From Symsagittifera roscoffensis (Eukaryota; Xenacoelomorpha; Acoela; Convolutidae): DNA of 64,000 bases. Shown one piece after another: positions 44,378 to 54,987 of this stretch. Numbering within the stretch: the stretch's first letter is position 1; each line of letters begins with the position of its first letter. The notes beneath the pieces were generated by a model, which was not told where the DNA came from, did not search any database, and was given only the letters and a program-made list of their open reading frames with translations. The translations under genes were made by a program, and so were the position numbers. The DNA is taken from positions 81,889,574 to 81,953,573 of the forward strand of contig NC_087063.1 of assembly GCF_963678635.1 (NCBI RefSeq). Direction: 5' to 3'.

Positions 44378-45290
44378 ATGTTATCAACAAGAATACCAAA
44401 GCGAAAGACAGAAGAACTTGGATCGCTTTCAAAATCTGAAAAGGTGAGTCTGAACAGATTGTATTTTAGGGGTAGAGCTGAGTACGGTTCTGAGCGAAAC
44501 TTGAGTAAAGCAAGCGGTTTGTCAAAAAAAAGTAGAGATTTTTTTATAAAGCAAGACATCGTATCAGACGTTTCCGAAGACTTTAAGCTTTTTCAAAATT
44601 TATCAATGAAGTTTGGTGTATGGACTTGACTTTTTTGGACAATTTTGTGAGTCATGAAAATGGAGTCAAATATTTATTGGTTGCTTTTGATGTTTTTTCA
44701 CGATTTGTCAGAGTTCAAACAATGAAACCAAAACATGCCCAAGACACTTTGCAAGCTTTCAAAAATTGATTTCTTGGTAAAAAACACTCCTAAAAAATTT
44801 TGGGTTGATAAAGGAACAGAGTATGAGGAAAATTTCAAAAAATTTTGCAAGGAGAAAGACATTGAAGTTTACTCAACGATGAGTGAAACAAAGCTGCATT
44901 TGCAGAGAGAGCCATTCAATTGTCAAAACAGATAATTTACCGCTATATAGAAGGTCATGGTGCAAATTTCACTCACAAATTACCTCAAGTTGTGTCTACA
45001 ATGAATTGTCGCGTCAAGAGATCTATTGGAAAATCAAGGAGATATGTCAAGAATACAGATTTCCTCTCAACCCTGTATAATGAGCCTCTTACAAGGTATA
45101 AGATACCAAAACTCAAAGTTGGAGATAGAGTGAAAACTTCAAAGAATGATTTTAACATTTTTACATGAAGTTTTCAAAATTTTGAGAATATCTGCAAAAA
45201 AACCTCCTACGTACTTCATCAAAGATCTCGACAATGAAGAAATTCTAGGGAAATTTTGAGAAAAAGAGCTGAAAAATGTTCAGATTAAAA
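44378..45290 (+). pseudogene. Maverick retroviral-like integrase, frameshifted
   Basis: N-terminal region at 44378-44530 (RIPKRKTEELGSLSKSEKVS, RGRAEYGSERNLSKASGLS), then a frame change, and the rve core at about 44600: INEVWCMDLTFLDNF (first Asp), YLLVAFDVFSRFVRVQTMKP, PKKFWVDKGTEYEENFKKFC (second Asp), YSTMSET...LQRE (Glu) near 44900. Past a further frameshift come IIYRYIEGHGANFTHKLPQV, NCRVKRSIGKS and RYKIPKLKVGDRVKTSKNDF, the C-terminal chromodomain/SH3-like end, with KPPTYFIKDLDNEEILG at about 45205-45255. All three catalytic acids are still visible, but at least three frameshifts and stops kill the gene. Confidence 0.85.
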
Positions 45291-45327
45291 GTACATTTTC
45301 AAACTAAACTTCTATCGATCATTTGTC

Positions 45328-46099
45328 ATGGATTCGTTTACTATTGAGCTAGTTTCTAGCGCTACTTGTAATTGTTATCCGAATAAAAGTTCTTTTACAT
45401 ATTTTCTACCCGAACAAATAAATTTAAAAGGAGAATAGAAGGCTGCTATTTTTAAAATATCGTACCCTTCCTTGTACCAAAACGTTACTGAGGGAAAGTT
45501 TACATACGTAGATGGCAGAGAAAATCCTGAAGAGAAAAGAGAGATTTAACCGATGCATATCTGACCAGGATTATATCCATACTGTTGATGTAGTTGTAGC
45601 CATGAACAACAATATTCGAGAAGTAGAAAATTCGATGTGCTCAAGCATTTGATTATAACGGTATCTATATATCAGTAGATAAAATTAGTAGTCCAATTTT
45701 TGTTTGTGATTTAGAACAACATCAAACAGGTTTTGTAATGAAAGGAAAAAGTCCACAATATCTTCAGTATTCTTACGACATTATAAGAATACATTCTTTT
45801 ATGATAAATAGTGATATTATAGAAAATAATGTAGTCGACGATACAAAAACTCCTTTATTGCGTTGTATTCCATTCATCTTCAAAGTAAGAAGTTCTCCAG
45901 GACAGTAAGAATTTCTACAGGACAGTATATGAATTATTAGTCATTCACAAATTTACAGATTAAAAAACTGTTAAAAATCTTTTTCCATAGTATCAAGATA
46001 GAACTAAGAGATAGTAAAGGTGAAAAAATTTCTTTTGTGTCCGTAGAAATTACTCGAGTTGTTCTCTTGTTCCGCAAAATTTCGAAATACCATTTTTAA
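45328..46099 (+). pseudogene. Maverick minor capsid (penton-like) protein, broken
   Basis: ATG 45328 begins MDSFTIELVSSATCNCYPNK, then SSFTYFLPEQINLKGE, a TAG, AAIFKISYPSLYQNVTEGKF, a pattern I associate with the single-jelly-roll minor capsid protein of Mavericks. After heavily shifted sequence the end is clear: IKIELRDSKGEKISFVSVEI, TRVVLLFRKISKYHF and TAA 46097-46099. Its place between integrase and pVI-like/major capsid genes is the usual one. At least six lesions. Confidence 0.7.
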
Positions 46100-46116
46100 T
46101 ATAAACCTCATACGGA

Positions 46117-46488
46117 ATGGTTTCTCAAAAAGCAGCTGAGTTCCCCGTTTTTTGAGGACATGCAAGAGCTCTTGAGAGGTTTGCAGCTCTTGCACAAACC
46201 CTTGAGAGAACTGCAATCCCCTTCATTAAAAAACATATAGTCCCAGCTGCAAAAAGATTTGGAGTAGGTTTGTTTGAAATCGCTGTTCCAGAGATTGGGG
46301 AAGCTATTAGTTGACGCAAAAATTTCAAAACATTTGCAAAAGATACGAAAAAAAAAACAGTTTGGAAGCAATTGCGAGATGGAAAAATGAAATGCAAACG
46401 TAGAACTACTAGAACCAGATCCATTTCTCGAAAAAGTACATCAAAAACTAGTGGATATTGCAAAGACATTTTTAACAAAATGAAATGA
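46117..46488 (+). pseudogene. pVI-like membrane-active virion protein, two stops
   Basis: Single frame from ATG 46117 to TGA 46486-46488 (124 codons) broken by two in-frame TGA codons at 46153 and 46312. Segments: MVSQKAAEFPVF, then RALERFAALAQTLERTAIPF, IKKHIVPAAKRFGVGLFEIA, PEIGEAIS, and a basic end RKNFKTFAKDTKKKTVWKQL...CKRRTTRTRSISRKSTSK. The amphipathic/hydrophobic helix followed by a Lys/Arg-rich tail matches the small pVI/pX-like protein found between the minor and major capsid genes of Mavericks. Its stop overlaps the ATG of the major capsid gene (ATGA). Confidence 0.6.
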
Positions 46489-47829
46489 GTATAAACCAAA
46501 GTAGTCATTTTTGGTACGGAGCTTTTACAAATTCTTTGTTGGAGTTTTTTGATAAAGTCCCAGTTTTGGAAACAATTATGTCATCTTACACACAAGAAGT
46601 ATTCCCCAGTAATTCTCTAGGTGAAAGCAGTTTTGAGTTTGAATTTGAAACGGATCGTAATTTCTACTTGGATATGCGTGATATTGTCGTAGTATCAAGC
46701 TTCAATTATTCAATGGAAGGTTCTTTGATGCTTTCAAGAGAGAAAAGGTGGAACATAAAGCAAAATCCGAGAAAGATTCAGGCACCAGAATCTTACTTAA
46801 CTTATGTAAGCAATCGACTACATTCAATATTCTACAATTGTGAAGTATTTTCAACAATACAAGGGTTTACAACGCCAATGGTTTATATCCTCATAAGGCA
46901 CAAATATCGAACGAATTCAACTCGTCAGCAGTGAGTAATAAAGTAATACTTGCTTGTCTTGATAACAGTTTTGAAGAATATCCTGATGCATTTGATAAGC
47001 ATTCGTTCACTGATAGAGCAAATTCCTTAGGAAGAGGGATAACTTTTTCACTCTATGGGTGGCTCGCCATTGATTTGTTTACTTGAGAATAGTTGTTACT
47101 ACCAAATAACAAAGTTCGAATTGAACATATTCGGGCTAGACCTAGTTTTTACATGCTATCTGATAATCCAAATGTCAGTCTGAAAATTGCTGATTGTTCG
47201 CTGTTTACCGGAAAAATTTTAGTTGCTGGACCTAATCATCAATACTTGTAATGGAATCTGGAAAGAGAACTTGCTCAATACAATTACATGAAAACTATAG
47301 CAAGAAACTTTATCATTCCATCACGTCAAAACCGATTCATTCAAGAAAATGTATCCAATAACGCTTCAAAAAAAAGAATGGCTGTTCCAATGAATACAAA
47401 TTCTGCTGTTGCGGGATCTTTTCAAAAAAAATCTTTTCAACTATTAACAATTTCGCTTGATAGAGCGTAGAATTATTCGGGGTGGCAGAGCAATTGTTTC
47501 ATTAATTACAACTTCTCCTTGTCGTCATTACGTTACAACAATGAAAGCAATGCAGTTTAGCTCCTCGTATGGAAGATTCTCAAAATCAATAAATTCTAGT
47601 CTTTGACTTGATTCCACTACAGGATACAGCTGAACAGTTGCATCATCCAGAACATAGTGGAGAAAGCTTGACTTTAGAAATGTTTTTCCAGTTTCCCTTT
47701 GAGCAAGTAATGGAAGTGATAGTCTTGGGAGAAAGACTAAAAAAGATTCATTTTAACAAATTCGTAACAGTCGCTAAAATTATTTTTTTCTTGGAGTTTT
47801 TGGTTCCAAAAATTTTGCAGGTTTCTTAG
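46485..47829 (+). pseudogene. Maverick double-jelly-roll major capsid protein, broken
   Basis: ATG 46485 opens a 149-codon frame: YTQEVFPSNSLGESSFEFEF, ETDRNFYLDMRD (first jelly-roll start), PESYLTYVSNRLHSIFYNCE. The match continues after frameshifts: SFEEYPDAFDKHSFTDRANS (about 46970), GITFSLYGWLAIDLF (47040), IEHIRARP-like and FYMLSDNPNVSLKIADCSLF (47100-47210), QYNYMKTIARNFIIPSRQNR (47280), RIIRGGRAIVSLITTSPCRH (47470) and EHSGESLTLEMFFQFPFEQV with the VIVLGERLKK end (47660-47750). Order and spacing cover a full-length capsid protein of about 440 residues. Lesions near 46930, 47085, 47250 and 47450. It builds the icosahedral shell of the predicted virion. Confidence 0.85.
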
Positions 47830-48115
47830 GACTTTGCATCATTATTGTCTCCAGAAAATCTCCAGAAAAAACCTAAATCTCAAGAAAAAAAGAAAATGAA
47901 TGCTGGTTAATAGAAAACCCATGCAATATCTTCAACCTAGACTGTAAGGCAGTATTCAATAGTTTCTGTCCAGTATATAAAGCTTGTGTATGGGACTTTG
48001 TTGATTAAAAACTTAAAAGCGTATAAGTCATTAATCTTACGTTTTTATCCTACATTACAATAATAAAATATTTATTTCTTCGTTTTTAGATGTAAATCAG
48101 CTAACAATTGCAAAG

Positions 48116-48553
48116 ATGGATATTTTTCCCGATTTCCTGAACTCAGGTATAAGTACATGGGATCTTACCTCTCTGATAAAGTACCTCAACTAACAAAATA
48201 CTCTTTTGCAATCATCATTTCAACTCCAAGCAATGATAGTGGTGAACACTGGATCATGAAAGCTCGATTGGACAAAACTTACTACTTTGTTGATTCTTTG
48301 GGCCGAAAAAGAACAACTTAATCTTTTCTAATAAAAAACTAATAAAAAAATTGATATGTTGTGTAGATTTTACGCAAATTTTTCCGCGTTTCTTCTTTTT
48401 AAATTCTACCAGAGAAGCTTGAATAATCTTTATGATGTGGATGTTTTGAATTTTATAAGTAATTTTATAGAAAAGTGTAGTTTTTTATTTGTAAGTGTAA
48501 ATTATGGCAGTAAATTTACAATACGATGCAGTGATTTATATAAATTTTTGTAA
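48116..48553 (+). pseudogene. Adenain-like cysteine protease, broken
   Basis: From ATG 48116 (MDIFPDFLNSG) the sequence reads, in changing frames, GSYLSDKVPQLTKYSFAIII, SGEHWIMKARLDKTYYFVDS, a stop after RKRTT, then LCRFYANFSAFLLFKFYQRS and VDVLNFISNF. His in GEHW, Asp in FVDS and Cys in LCRFYA correspond to the adenovirus-type (C5) protease triad; an expected Gly after the Cys is Arg, and the stretch that would hold the Gln is missing between 48320 and 48355. In Mavericks this enzyme matures capsid proteins. It follows the major capsid gene, the usual order. Confidence 0.75.
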
Positions 48554-48760
48554 TTTAATTTTCTTCTCTCAAAAAACTCATTTTTTCGAAGTTTCAGTAG
48601 GTTTCAGCATAGTTTCCGGTAGACGTTTCAAAAAGTAAGATTATCTAGTAAATGAGTTAATAGTTCGAATTATAACAAATCTTATCGTGTTTTGAAGTTT
48701 TCTTAGAAAAAAACTTCAATAAAAAATCTCAATTTTGGATCATAAACTATTACCATTTAC

Positions 48761-49005
48761 TTACCATGTGCAAAAAAAACTACTTAAAAGACCTTCATTC
48801 CACAATCTACGCGTAATTAACCAGTGATATTTAACAATTATATAACGCGCGCCGAGATTTTTGTGTCCCCCTCTAACATTGCTTGGAGCTGAGTTGATGA
48901 TTGCAAAAGAGTGTTTTGTTAGTTGAGGGACTTTATCAGAGGGGTAAGATCCCATGTTATTATACCTGAGTTCAGGAGTTCATCCAATAACACGAAAAAT
49001 CTGTT
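48761..49005 (-). pseudogene. Inverted second fragment of the cysteine protease
   Basis: On the minus strand, the stretch about 48880-49005 aligns with 48120-48250: GSYPSDKVPQLTKHSFAIIN, SAPSN. It keeps about 115 bp at roughly 85-90% identity and then diverges into unrelated sequence ending at 48761. It represents a second, inverted copy, possibly part of another Maverick or an inversion break. Too short to function. Confidence 0.7.
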
Positions 49006-49269
49006 TAATTTTGCATCGGGGAAGGACTTAATCTACCGTTGCTTTCCATTAGCTTTGTCAAACAGTGCGTCAAAGGGAAACGCAGGGTAATTTGTGAATA
49101 TTTTTTTTCGAAAAGTGATAAAATATCCGGAGTAAATCTATCAACTGTGTTTTAAAGTCTTGAATTTCTGTGTCGATTCTATGAACTTCGTATTGACAAA
49201 TAAAGTTCTAAAAACGCAAAAATCTACCCTGCAAAACGAATTTCAGAAACTAAACTATTCAATTGGAAG

Positions 49270-50140
49270 GTACCAATTGGAAAGTATTTATTCATTCAAG
49301 AAATCGAGAACAATGATAACAATGAGTAACTATATAATAATGAAAAAATTGTTGAACGAGTTCTTCAAACTTCATTTTCATTTGCATGGGAAAATCTATC
49401 TGAGACGGCAAAAGGCCACTCACTTGATAGTTATATCTATCTAATGAAAAGCGCGTATGATGGTTTCGTGACGTTTAAGAATTCTAATCGCAAAATCTTC
49501 TTAGAAAAGAAAGATTTCAGCAAAGAATTTATAGGTGAAGATGGCCTAGGCTACAAATTTGATAGCGTTTGTAGATTTACTTGTGTTAATGTGAAAAAAT
49601 TCAACCTGTCTACGTGGATGGTCAACCAGTCGCGTTTTCCCAAAAATGTAAGGATGAACCCAGAGTTTTGGAGCATATTTGTTTTACGGAAGATTGCGAA
49701 GCATTACACAAAACAAGAGTCATTCATCAACAAGTGTGATCTGAACGAAATCAGATGATTCTCCAATTGAAGAGTTGTTCCGTAGTTCCAGCATAAAAAG
49801 TTAGCTGAAGCGTAAATTAAGCACAGATACTGAAGATGAACAAAAGGCTGACGTGATTGTGGATGCTGTGCAACTTTTGGAAGTTCAACTGCCAAAATCA
49901 AAACTTCAAGAGATACGTGATGAGGACATAAAAAATGTTTCCGAAGAAAAGCTTTTCAATTTCATCCAAACAGACCAATGTAACTCAGAGCGAGAAAATG
50001 GATTACGAATAAAAAAAAAGTACGAGCAGGCAATGCATGTAGTTGAGTTTGCCCAAAACGCACTGATATCCTATTGCAGGAACCCGACCATTCTCTCAAA
50101 TTCTCTAGTCAAGATTGTGAACAGAAAACTGGAACATTAA
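49270..50140 (+). pseudogene. Unknown ~290-codon gene, frameshifted
   Basis: Protein-like sequence across three frames: VERVLQTSFSFAWENLSETA (about 49350-49410), MKSAYDGFVTFKNSNRKIFL at 49444, KKDFSKEFIGEDGLGYKFDS, NPEFWSIFVLRKIAKHYTKQ to a stop at 49756-49758; then DSPIEELFRSS and, from about 49810, STDTEDEQKADVIVDAVQLL, LRIKKKYEQAMHVVEFAQNA and RNPTILSNSLVKIVNRKLEH to TAA 50138-50140. Helical, charged, no recognised motif. It may be a further Maverick gene at the right end or a second insertion. I cannot name it. Confidence 0.45.
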
Positions 50141-50939
50141 CTCGTCGAGATTCCTATCCCACTTCCCACAACTATTATCACCGCTGAATCTGCGTTGAAA
50201 CAGCGATGAAGAATCAATGTTTTGGATAACTACGGGCGTTGACTTTGAAAAGTATTCTTGGTATACACAATTAAAGGATTCTTTTGCTTTTCCTTTTGAT
50301 TTTTGAATGTAATTTTTTCTAAAAAACCTTTTTTGTTTCAATTTTAAGAAAAAATACGATATTGCACATGCTGAAAACTTGAAAAAAATATGAAAAAAAA
50401 TCTGAAAAGGTAACATTTAGCTCATTGGGCAATCTACTTCGTTTAAAAAACTTTTGAATGAAATTATATTCACTCAAAGTTTTATTATATAACTTGATTT
50501 TAAGAGAAAGCCAAAAATGGCCATTTTTACGAAGAATAAAAAACCGATAAATTTTACCTCATTAAGAGGGTAAACTGTGTACTTGATAGGAGCAAAGTTT
50601 GGCGTGTTTAGCTCACTGTGTTCCAGAGACAAGTCTTCAAGTATGTTGAAAAATTGTGGGCACAATCAAAGGAAAATTAAAGATAGCGGTCTAATTGCAA
50701 AATACACAGTTTGGCCACGTACCGCTCAAATTTTTTGTTGTTTACAGCTACCTGGGAAATCATCTTACAACCAATGCGACTCAGTATGGATATGCTAATA
50801 GTTTTTGGGATCAACGGTAGACTTTCTTGTGGTGCTCCTGTATATGACGAGCAGTTATAGTGGTTTAGCTAACTGCTTATTAACTGTTTACATTATTGCC
50901 AGCAAAATAACTGCGAAAAATTGCATTCTAAAGTCCGTT
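50141..50939. other. AT-rich interval, no gene seen
   Basis: About 0.8 kb with poly-A runs and no sustained frame that I can support. The right terminus of the Maverick would be expected here, but I see no inverted match to the left side, whose end is missing. Confidence 0.55.
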
Positions 50940-51120
50940 TTTGACTTTTCGTTCCTTGCTTCGACTGTGCTCGACCTATGTTTTGGCTGTTCTCGACCTA
51001 CGTTTTGACTGTGCTCGACTCATGTTTTGACTCTACTAGACCTGTTTTTCGACTGGGCTCGACCTGTGTTTCGACTGCGCTTCGCCTATGTTTTGAATTT
51101 ATCGACCAAAGTCTGTTTTT
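50940..51120. repeat. 22-bp minisatellite, about 6-7 units
   Basis: Units approximate TTTTGACTGTGCTCGACCTATG, repeated with substitutions from about 50940 to 51110 (for example GTTTTGACTGTGCTCGACTC, GTTTCGACTGCGCTTCGCCT). It sits between the Maverick remnant and element 2. Its core GACTG..GC.CGAC shows some likeness to the reverse complement of the 24-bp satellite (GACTGACGGCGCGACTT), so a distant relationship is possible. Confidence 0.75.
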
Positions 51121-51178
51121 ACTGTGTTTGACATTTGCTTTCATCTCTTGGCTGAAGTCGTGTTATGTGCTGACTTTG

Positions 51179-51588
51179 TGAGTTAGGACCGAAGTGTATA
51201 ACTCATAGAGTAATTTCGGATAGGGTACACCGTCTGCTCGTCACGCTATCTTATTTTCGGCCGGATAGATTCGTGCAACTTCTTAGTCTAATACCAATCC
51301 TAATCTTACTCTTATACTATCTAGTCTCAGGTTGTTTAACTAGTCTCTGCTAGGCTCAATAGATCTAGGGTATACTGGTTTATTGCGGCTGCTGAAATCT
51401 TCTTGGAGAGTCAACTAATTTCTAAGTTAAATTCAAATCTCTCTGGTGCTGAAATTACTAGTAATTTCAGCACTTACAAATAAGTGGATTGTTAGTCAGA
51501 TGGATCATGATTGGTTAATATTAAATACTTTACATTGGTAAAATATCTAATTTATCCAATCATAAAATGTAGTTTAGATCAGGTTCCA
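51179..51588 (-). repeat. 3' LTR of element 2
   Basis: 410 bp; on the minus strand it starts TGGAACCTGATCTAAACTAC at 51588 and ends in CTAACTCA at 51179. It matches both LTRs of element 1 with more differences, especially in the TATA region and the last 25 bp. The 11-bp-stem hairpin is perfect here (51448-51471) with a compensating central TA. GGATGGG precedes it on the coding strand, a possible polypurine tract. Confidence 0.9.
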
Positions 51589-53179
51589 CCCATCCGGGTT
51601 TTTTAGAATAGTCTTTCTGTAATTCAAAGGAATGATGATGGACGTTGGTATTTGGCGAACATCATATTTCTTCTGGGTTCTCTTGTTAGAGAAGTTCCAG
51701 GTTCAATCGTTGTGTCTTCTCATGACAACGACTGGGTTTTCGCAACAAACTCAAATCTGATTTCAGAATGGTTGGCTATGTCAGGTTTTTCTGTTTCATT
51801 GATGAGAACTTCTTTGTGTTTGATCTTGTCTGGGAATGGCGTGGAGATTGTGCGTGGAGGGGACGCCTGGTTACTCGGATCTGTACGTATACTTGAACAT
51901 CGAGGTGGTCATTGGTCTAGTTCAATGAAGTCCTTTTCTGCGAAGTCAAGTCGTACTCTAAATCCTTTGAGTTGTGTTTGTGAGCGGCATATCGATTGTG
52001 GTTGGCCATTCTTTTTCGAGTGTAGTGGGATCGTTTTGTCTTTGGATGTTCGTCCTTGGTGTTGTATGCTGATCTATATATTGCATAATATAATTTACAT
52101 TTTATAAAACTTTTATTGGTTTAATGTTTTTTAATTATGATTTTGGTTAGTTGTTTTCACAAAAGCTTTTTGTTTTAGTTCAGTTATTTTGAAGAGTTAC
52201 TCACCCTTGAGTAGCTCTTATTAAAAATAGGAGTGTGGTCACAAAGCGTGGATGTAGCACGGTGGGTTAGGCCGGCTATAGAGCATGCTCAGGACGTCCT
52301 CTTCTGGTGGGTTAGGCCAGGAGTGGGAGTATGATTGCATGCGGTTTTTGTGAGAGGTCCTGTTATGTGACAACGTTTTATGTCGGGTTTGTTGTGGTTT
52401 TTCTTATGTTTTGTTGGTTGTGTCCTTTTTTCAAAAATCAAAATGTTTGTGGTATGGGTTTGTCTTTCGACTTTTTTGTGTTTTATTATCTCTTTCTTAG
52501 ACTTTATAATAGTCTTCAAAAGAATAAATTATCCAGTTTTAAACTGGGTTAATCCGGTTTGGGTACCGTTGGTTTCCTTTTTTTAGTCATGCTGTTATTC
52601 TATGATTTGTGGTGTTTAGTAAGCTGCGTTGGTTAGTGTTGTTTAGTATATAATTCCTTTCCAACCGGGTTAAAGGAAAGTTTGAAACGTGTTATCTTAT
52701 GTTAGAGTTGTTGAGTGTGAAAGCTTGAAACTGAAATTCATTATTTTAAACAATTCTTCGTGGGCGAGCTGTGCGAGTGTGGATAGGATTTTTGTGCGAA
52801 TGAATGGAAATATCAAAAGGTTAGTACTGCATATTCGTTTTATCAATTTATTACATAGAAATTCAAATTTTACTGCTATTTGTTGGGAAAAATTAAGTTA
52901 CAAATTTTCATTATAATTAGATTTACTGCTTGTGGGGGGAAAAAAACTTATAAATTAAATTACTGCATTGGTATTATATTTATTTAATTGTTGGTGCAAA
53001 AAATTAATAGAGTTTTAAACAGTTTTGAAGAAGTTTTCTATTTTTTATTTTTCGTTTGTGAATTTTTCAGATGATCGTTGGATGAAGGCTAAAATTCTAA
53101 AGAAGACTTGGATAAAGAATGGTTAGTTTCTAATTTTTATTTTAATTAGTTAATAATATGTATAATTCATACTTACCTG
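51589..53179 (-). other. 3' non-coding tail of element 2
   Basis: Corresponds to 24755-26295. No supported gene. The antisense frame 51652-52107 (plus strand, 151 codons) lies against the element's direction and is not conserved in element 1, so I discount it. The tail contains the conserved palindromic block, CCAGTTTTAAACTGG-like and AACCGGGTTAAAGG pairs around 52535-52680, and several AATTTTACTGC repeats at 52860-52965. Confidence 0.65.
52233..52330 (-). promoter_or_regulatory. Conserved palindromic block, element 2 copy
   Basis: Reverse complement of 25541-25640 with only a few differences. Palindromes GAGCATGCTC (52281-52290) and GGACGTCC (52292-52299) are unchanged, and the GGTGGGTTAGGCC repeats are at 52261-52273 and 52306-52318, 45 bp apart against 44 in element 1. 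Confidence 0.65.
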
Positions 53180-54987
53180 TTAGTCGTCGGGGAAGAAACC
53201 GTGGGGGAAGATGTCGTGGATGAGATCTGAAGTTGTTAGTAATTTAGCTAAGATGCGGATGATATTTTTAGTTTGAAGCAGTGGCCAAAGCAATTGAAGT
53301 GCTTTAATGGTGGTTAGTTCTTCAGTGCCAACTGCAAACTCATAAGGTGTGTTTTGGATTAGATTATATAATTTGTGATTGAATTTAGTGTTGTGGATGA
53401 ATTCTAAAATGGGGATTTCTATAGGTTGAACAAATTCGTGTGGGAGAAGGAAGGGTCGGGATTCTTCTGCGTTGAAGGTCTTGGTGATGGGACAAAAAAT
53501 ATACATTTGGGTTATGGATCATAATTGCAAAGAATACCGTGAAGGTTAGTATCTTTGATGCAATATGTGAAGTTAAGAAAAAATGGTGATGTGTATTTAG
53601 AGTTAATAAATTGAAAACGATGGTGTGGTTGTCTTGATGGAGTGTGTAGGTCAAAGTGATTTTGTATAAAGCGGTAATATGTATATGTGTGAGTTTGTTT
53701 AGTGCGCAACATAATATCGTGTGAGCAGTGCAAATCTCTTTCATGTGGTGCAAGGAAATGAAAGGTTAGTGAAAACATTTGGAAGCGTTCTTTAAAACTT
53801 TCGTAGGCTTGCGTGTCTGTTAGTGCTTCTGAGATGATGTGGTCAAATTTGCGATCAAAGATATTGAGTGTAAATACATATGGTGTTTTAATGAAAATTT
53901 TTTCTGTGATTTGTGGGTTAGCGAAGCGGTCATCGTCTAAGAATTGATCTTGGTTAGTTCTGATAATGTTATGATCGTAATATTCTAGCGTATATTCGTT
54001 AGCTCGGGGTGCAGTGTGTGTTTTTAGTGATTTTTTATATCCGATGTAAGTAAATTGTCTAGGTGTTAGTGGTGTAGTGAGTCGATATAGCATGTCCTTA
54101 TTTCGTTCTATATCGATGTGAGTGTTAGATAAAGGTAAGCAAAGGGGATTAGTAAAATGATAATATGAGGTCCAAGGAAGGGTAGGCATTAAAACGTGTT
54201 CGTCTACAAAGCTACGTGTTTCGTTAGTGTCGTGAGGGGTGTTTAAGGTGTATTGTGGAAATGAGGGTAAGGTGATAGCTAAAAATTCTTTTGTGTTAGT
54301 GTGATTTGGATGATTTATATATTCACGGGCTGTTCCTGGTTTTGCTGGGAAAGGATGGTTGGGGAACTTTCTTTTAAAAGTGCGGTAAGCTCTATTAGTG
54401 CTGAGTGAAGATTCAGTAGATGTGGATGATGGTGCTAATGATTCGGTATAAATTGAAGAGGGTGTAGGGGTAGGAGGGTTGGATGAATCTATTGTGGATG
54501 AAATTTGGTTTATGGTGGGGGTGTCAAGGTGGTAGGGGTGTTGTTGTAAGGTAATAAAATTATCTAGTTCTGGGGAGATTTGGGGGGTATCTGGAGAATT
54601 GGATGATCGGTCTGAATGAAGGGAAGAATAGGTTGGAGTGACTTGGGAAGCATAAGAGGGTGTAGAATTGGTGGGGACAGGGTTATTTGGTAGTATTGGT
54701 TGAAAAGGGGGTTGGGAAAAAATTGAGGGGTTGGTGTGAAAATTATTGGATGGAGATGGTTCAGAGTCGGCAAATTCATCGGGGGTTTCAATATTCGGGT
54801 TATTGAGTTGTGAGGTGGAGTATAAAACTGAGATGTGTGAATTAGTATCGGAGTTCATGCCTGATGTTACATTACTGGTTGGGAAATCGGTTGGTGGGAA
54901 AGCAAAAAGTGGTATTATTGTAATCGGAGTAGTGAGGTTGGTTGGATGGGAGTTTGAACGGTGTAGGAATCCAAGTTGTCGGCTCAT
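53180..54987 (-). pseudogene. ORF4: about 600-codon protein, one frameshift
   Basis: ATG at 54987 opens 491 codons, ending at 53512 after ILCNYDP; one base is missing there relative to element 1 (GATCC-ATA against GATCCCATC), and the downstream frame 53506-53180 continues MYIFCPITKTFNAEESRPF to LTTSDLIHDIFPHGFFPDD. Residues 1-190 are Pro/Ser/Thr/Asn-rich; about 195-600 look folded, with RAYRTFKRKFPNHPFPAKPG, SFVDEHVLMPTLPWTSYYHF, LHCSHDIMLRTKQTHTYTYY, EFAVGTEELTTIKALQLLWP. No signal peptide or membrane span is seen. The ATG overlaps the Env stop (ATGA), so coupled termination-reinitiation is plausible. It is homologous throughout to 22909-24754. No recognised family; substitutions between the copies look mostly conservative. 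Confidence 0.75.

Larger units (their letters stand above)
35658..50150. mobile_element. Decayed Maverick/Polinton DNA transposon
   Basis: The gene set is diagnostic: protein-primed family B DNA polymerase (minus, 35658-38424), retroviral-like integrase (44378-45290), minor capsid-like (45328-46099), pVI-like (46117-46488), double-jelly-roll major capsid (46485-47829) and adenain-like cysteine protease (48116-48553). Every gene is broken. The left end is lost: the polymerase stops mid-gene at the satellite. I found no terminal inverted repeats, and the right boundary is only approximate. A second, inverted piece of the protease at about 48880-49005 indicates rearrangement. Confidence 0.85.

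Noticed and set aside
50805-51181. Two plus-strand frames rich in Leu/Phe/Cys
   Set aside because: They run into or consist of the 22-bp minisatellite.
51652-52107. 151-codon plus-strand frame
   Set aside because: Antisense to element 2 inside its 3' non-coding tail; not open in the matching part of element 1.
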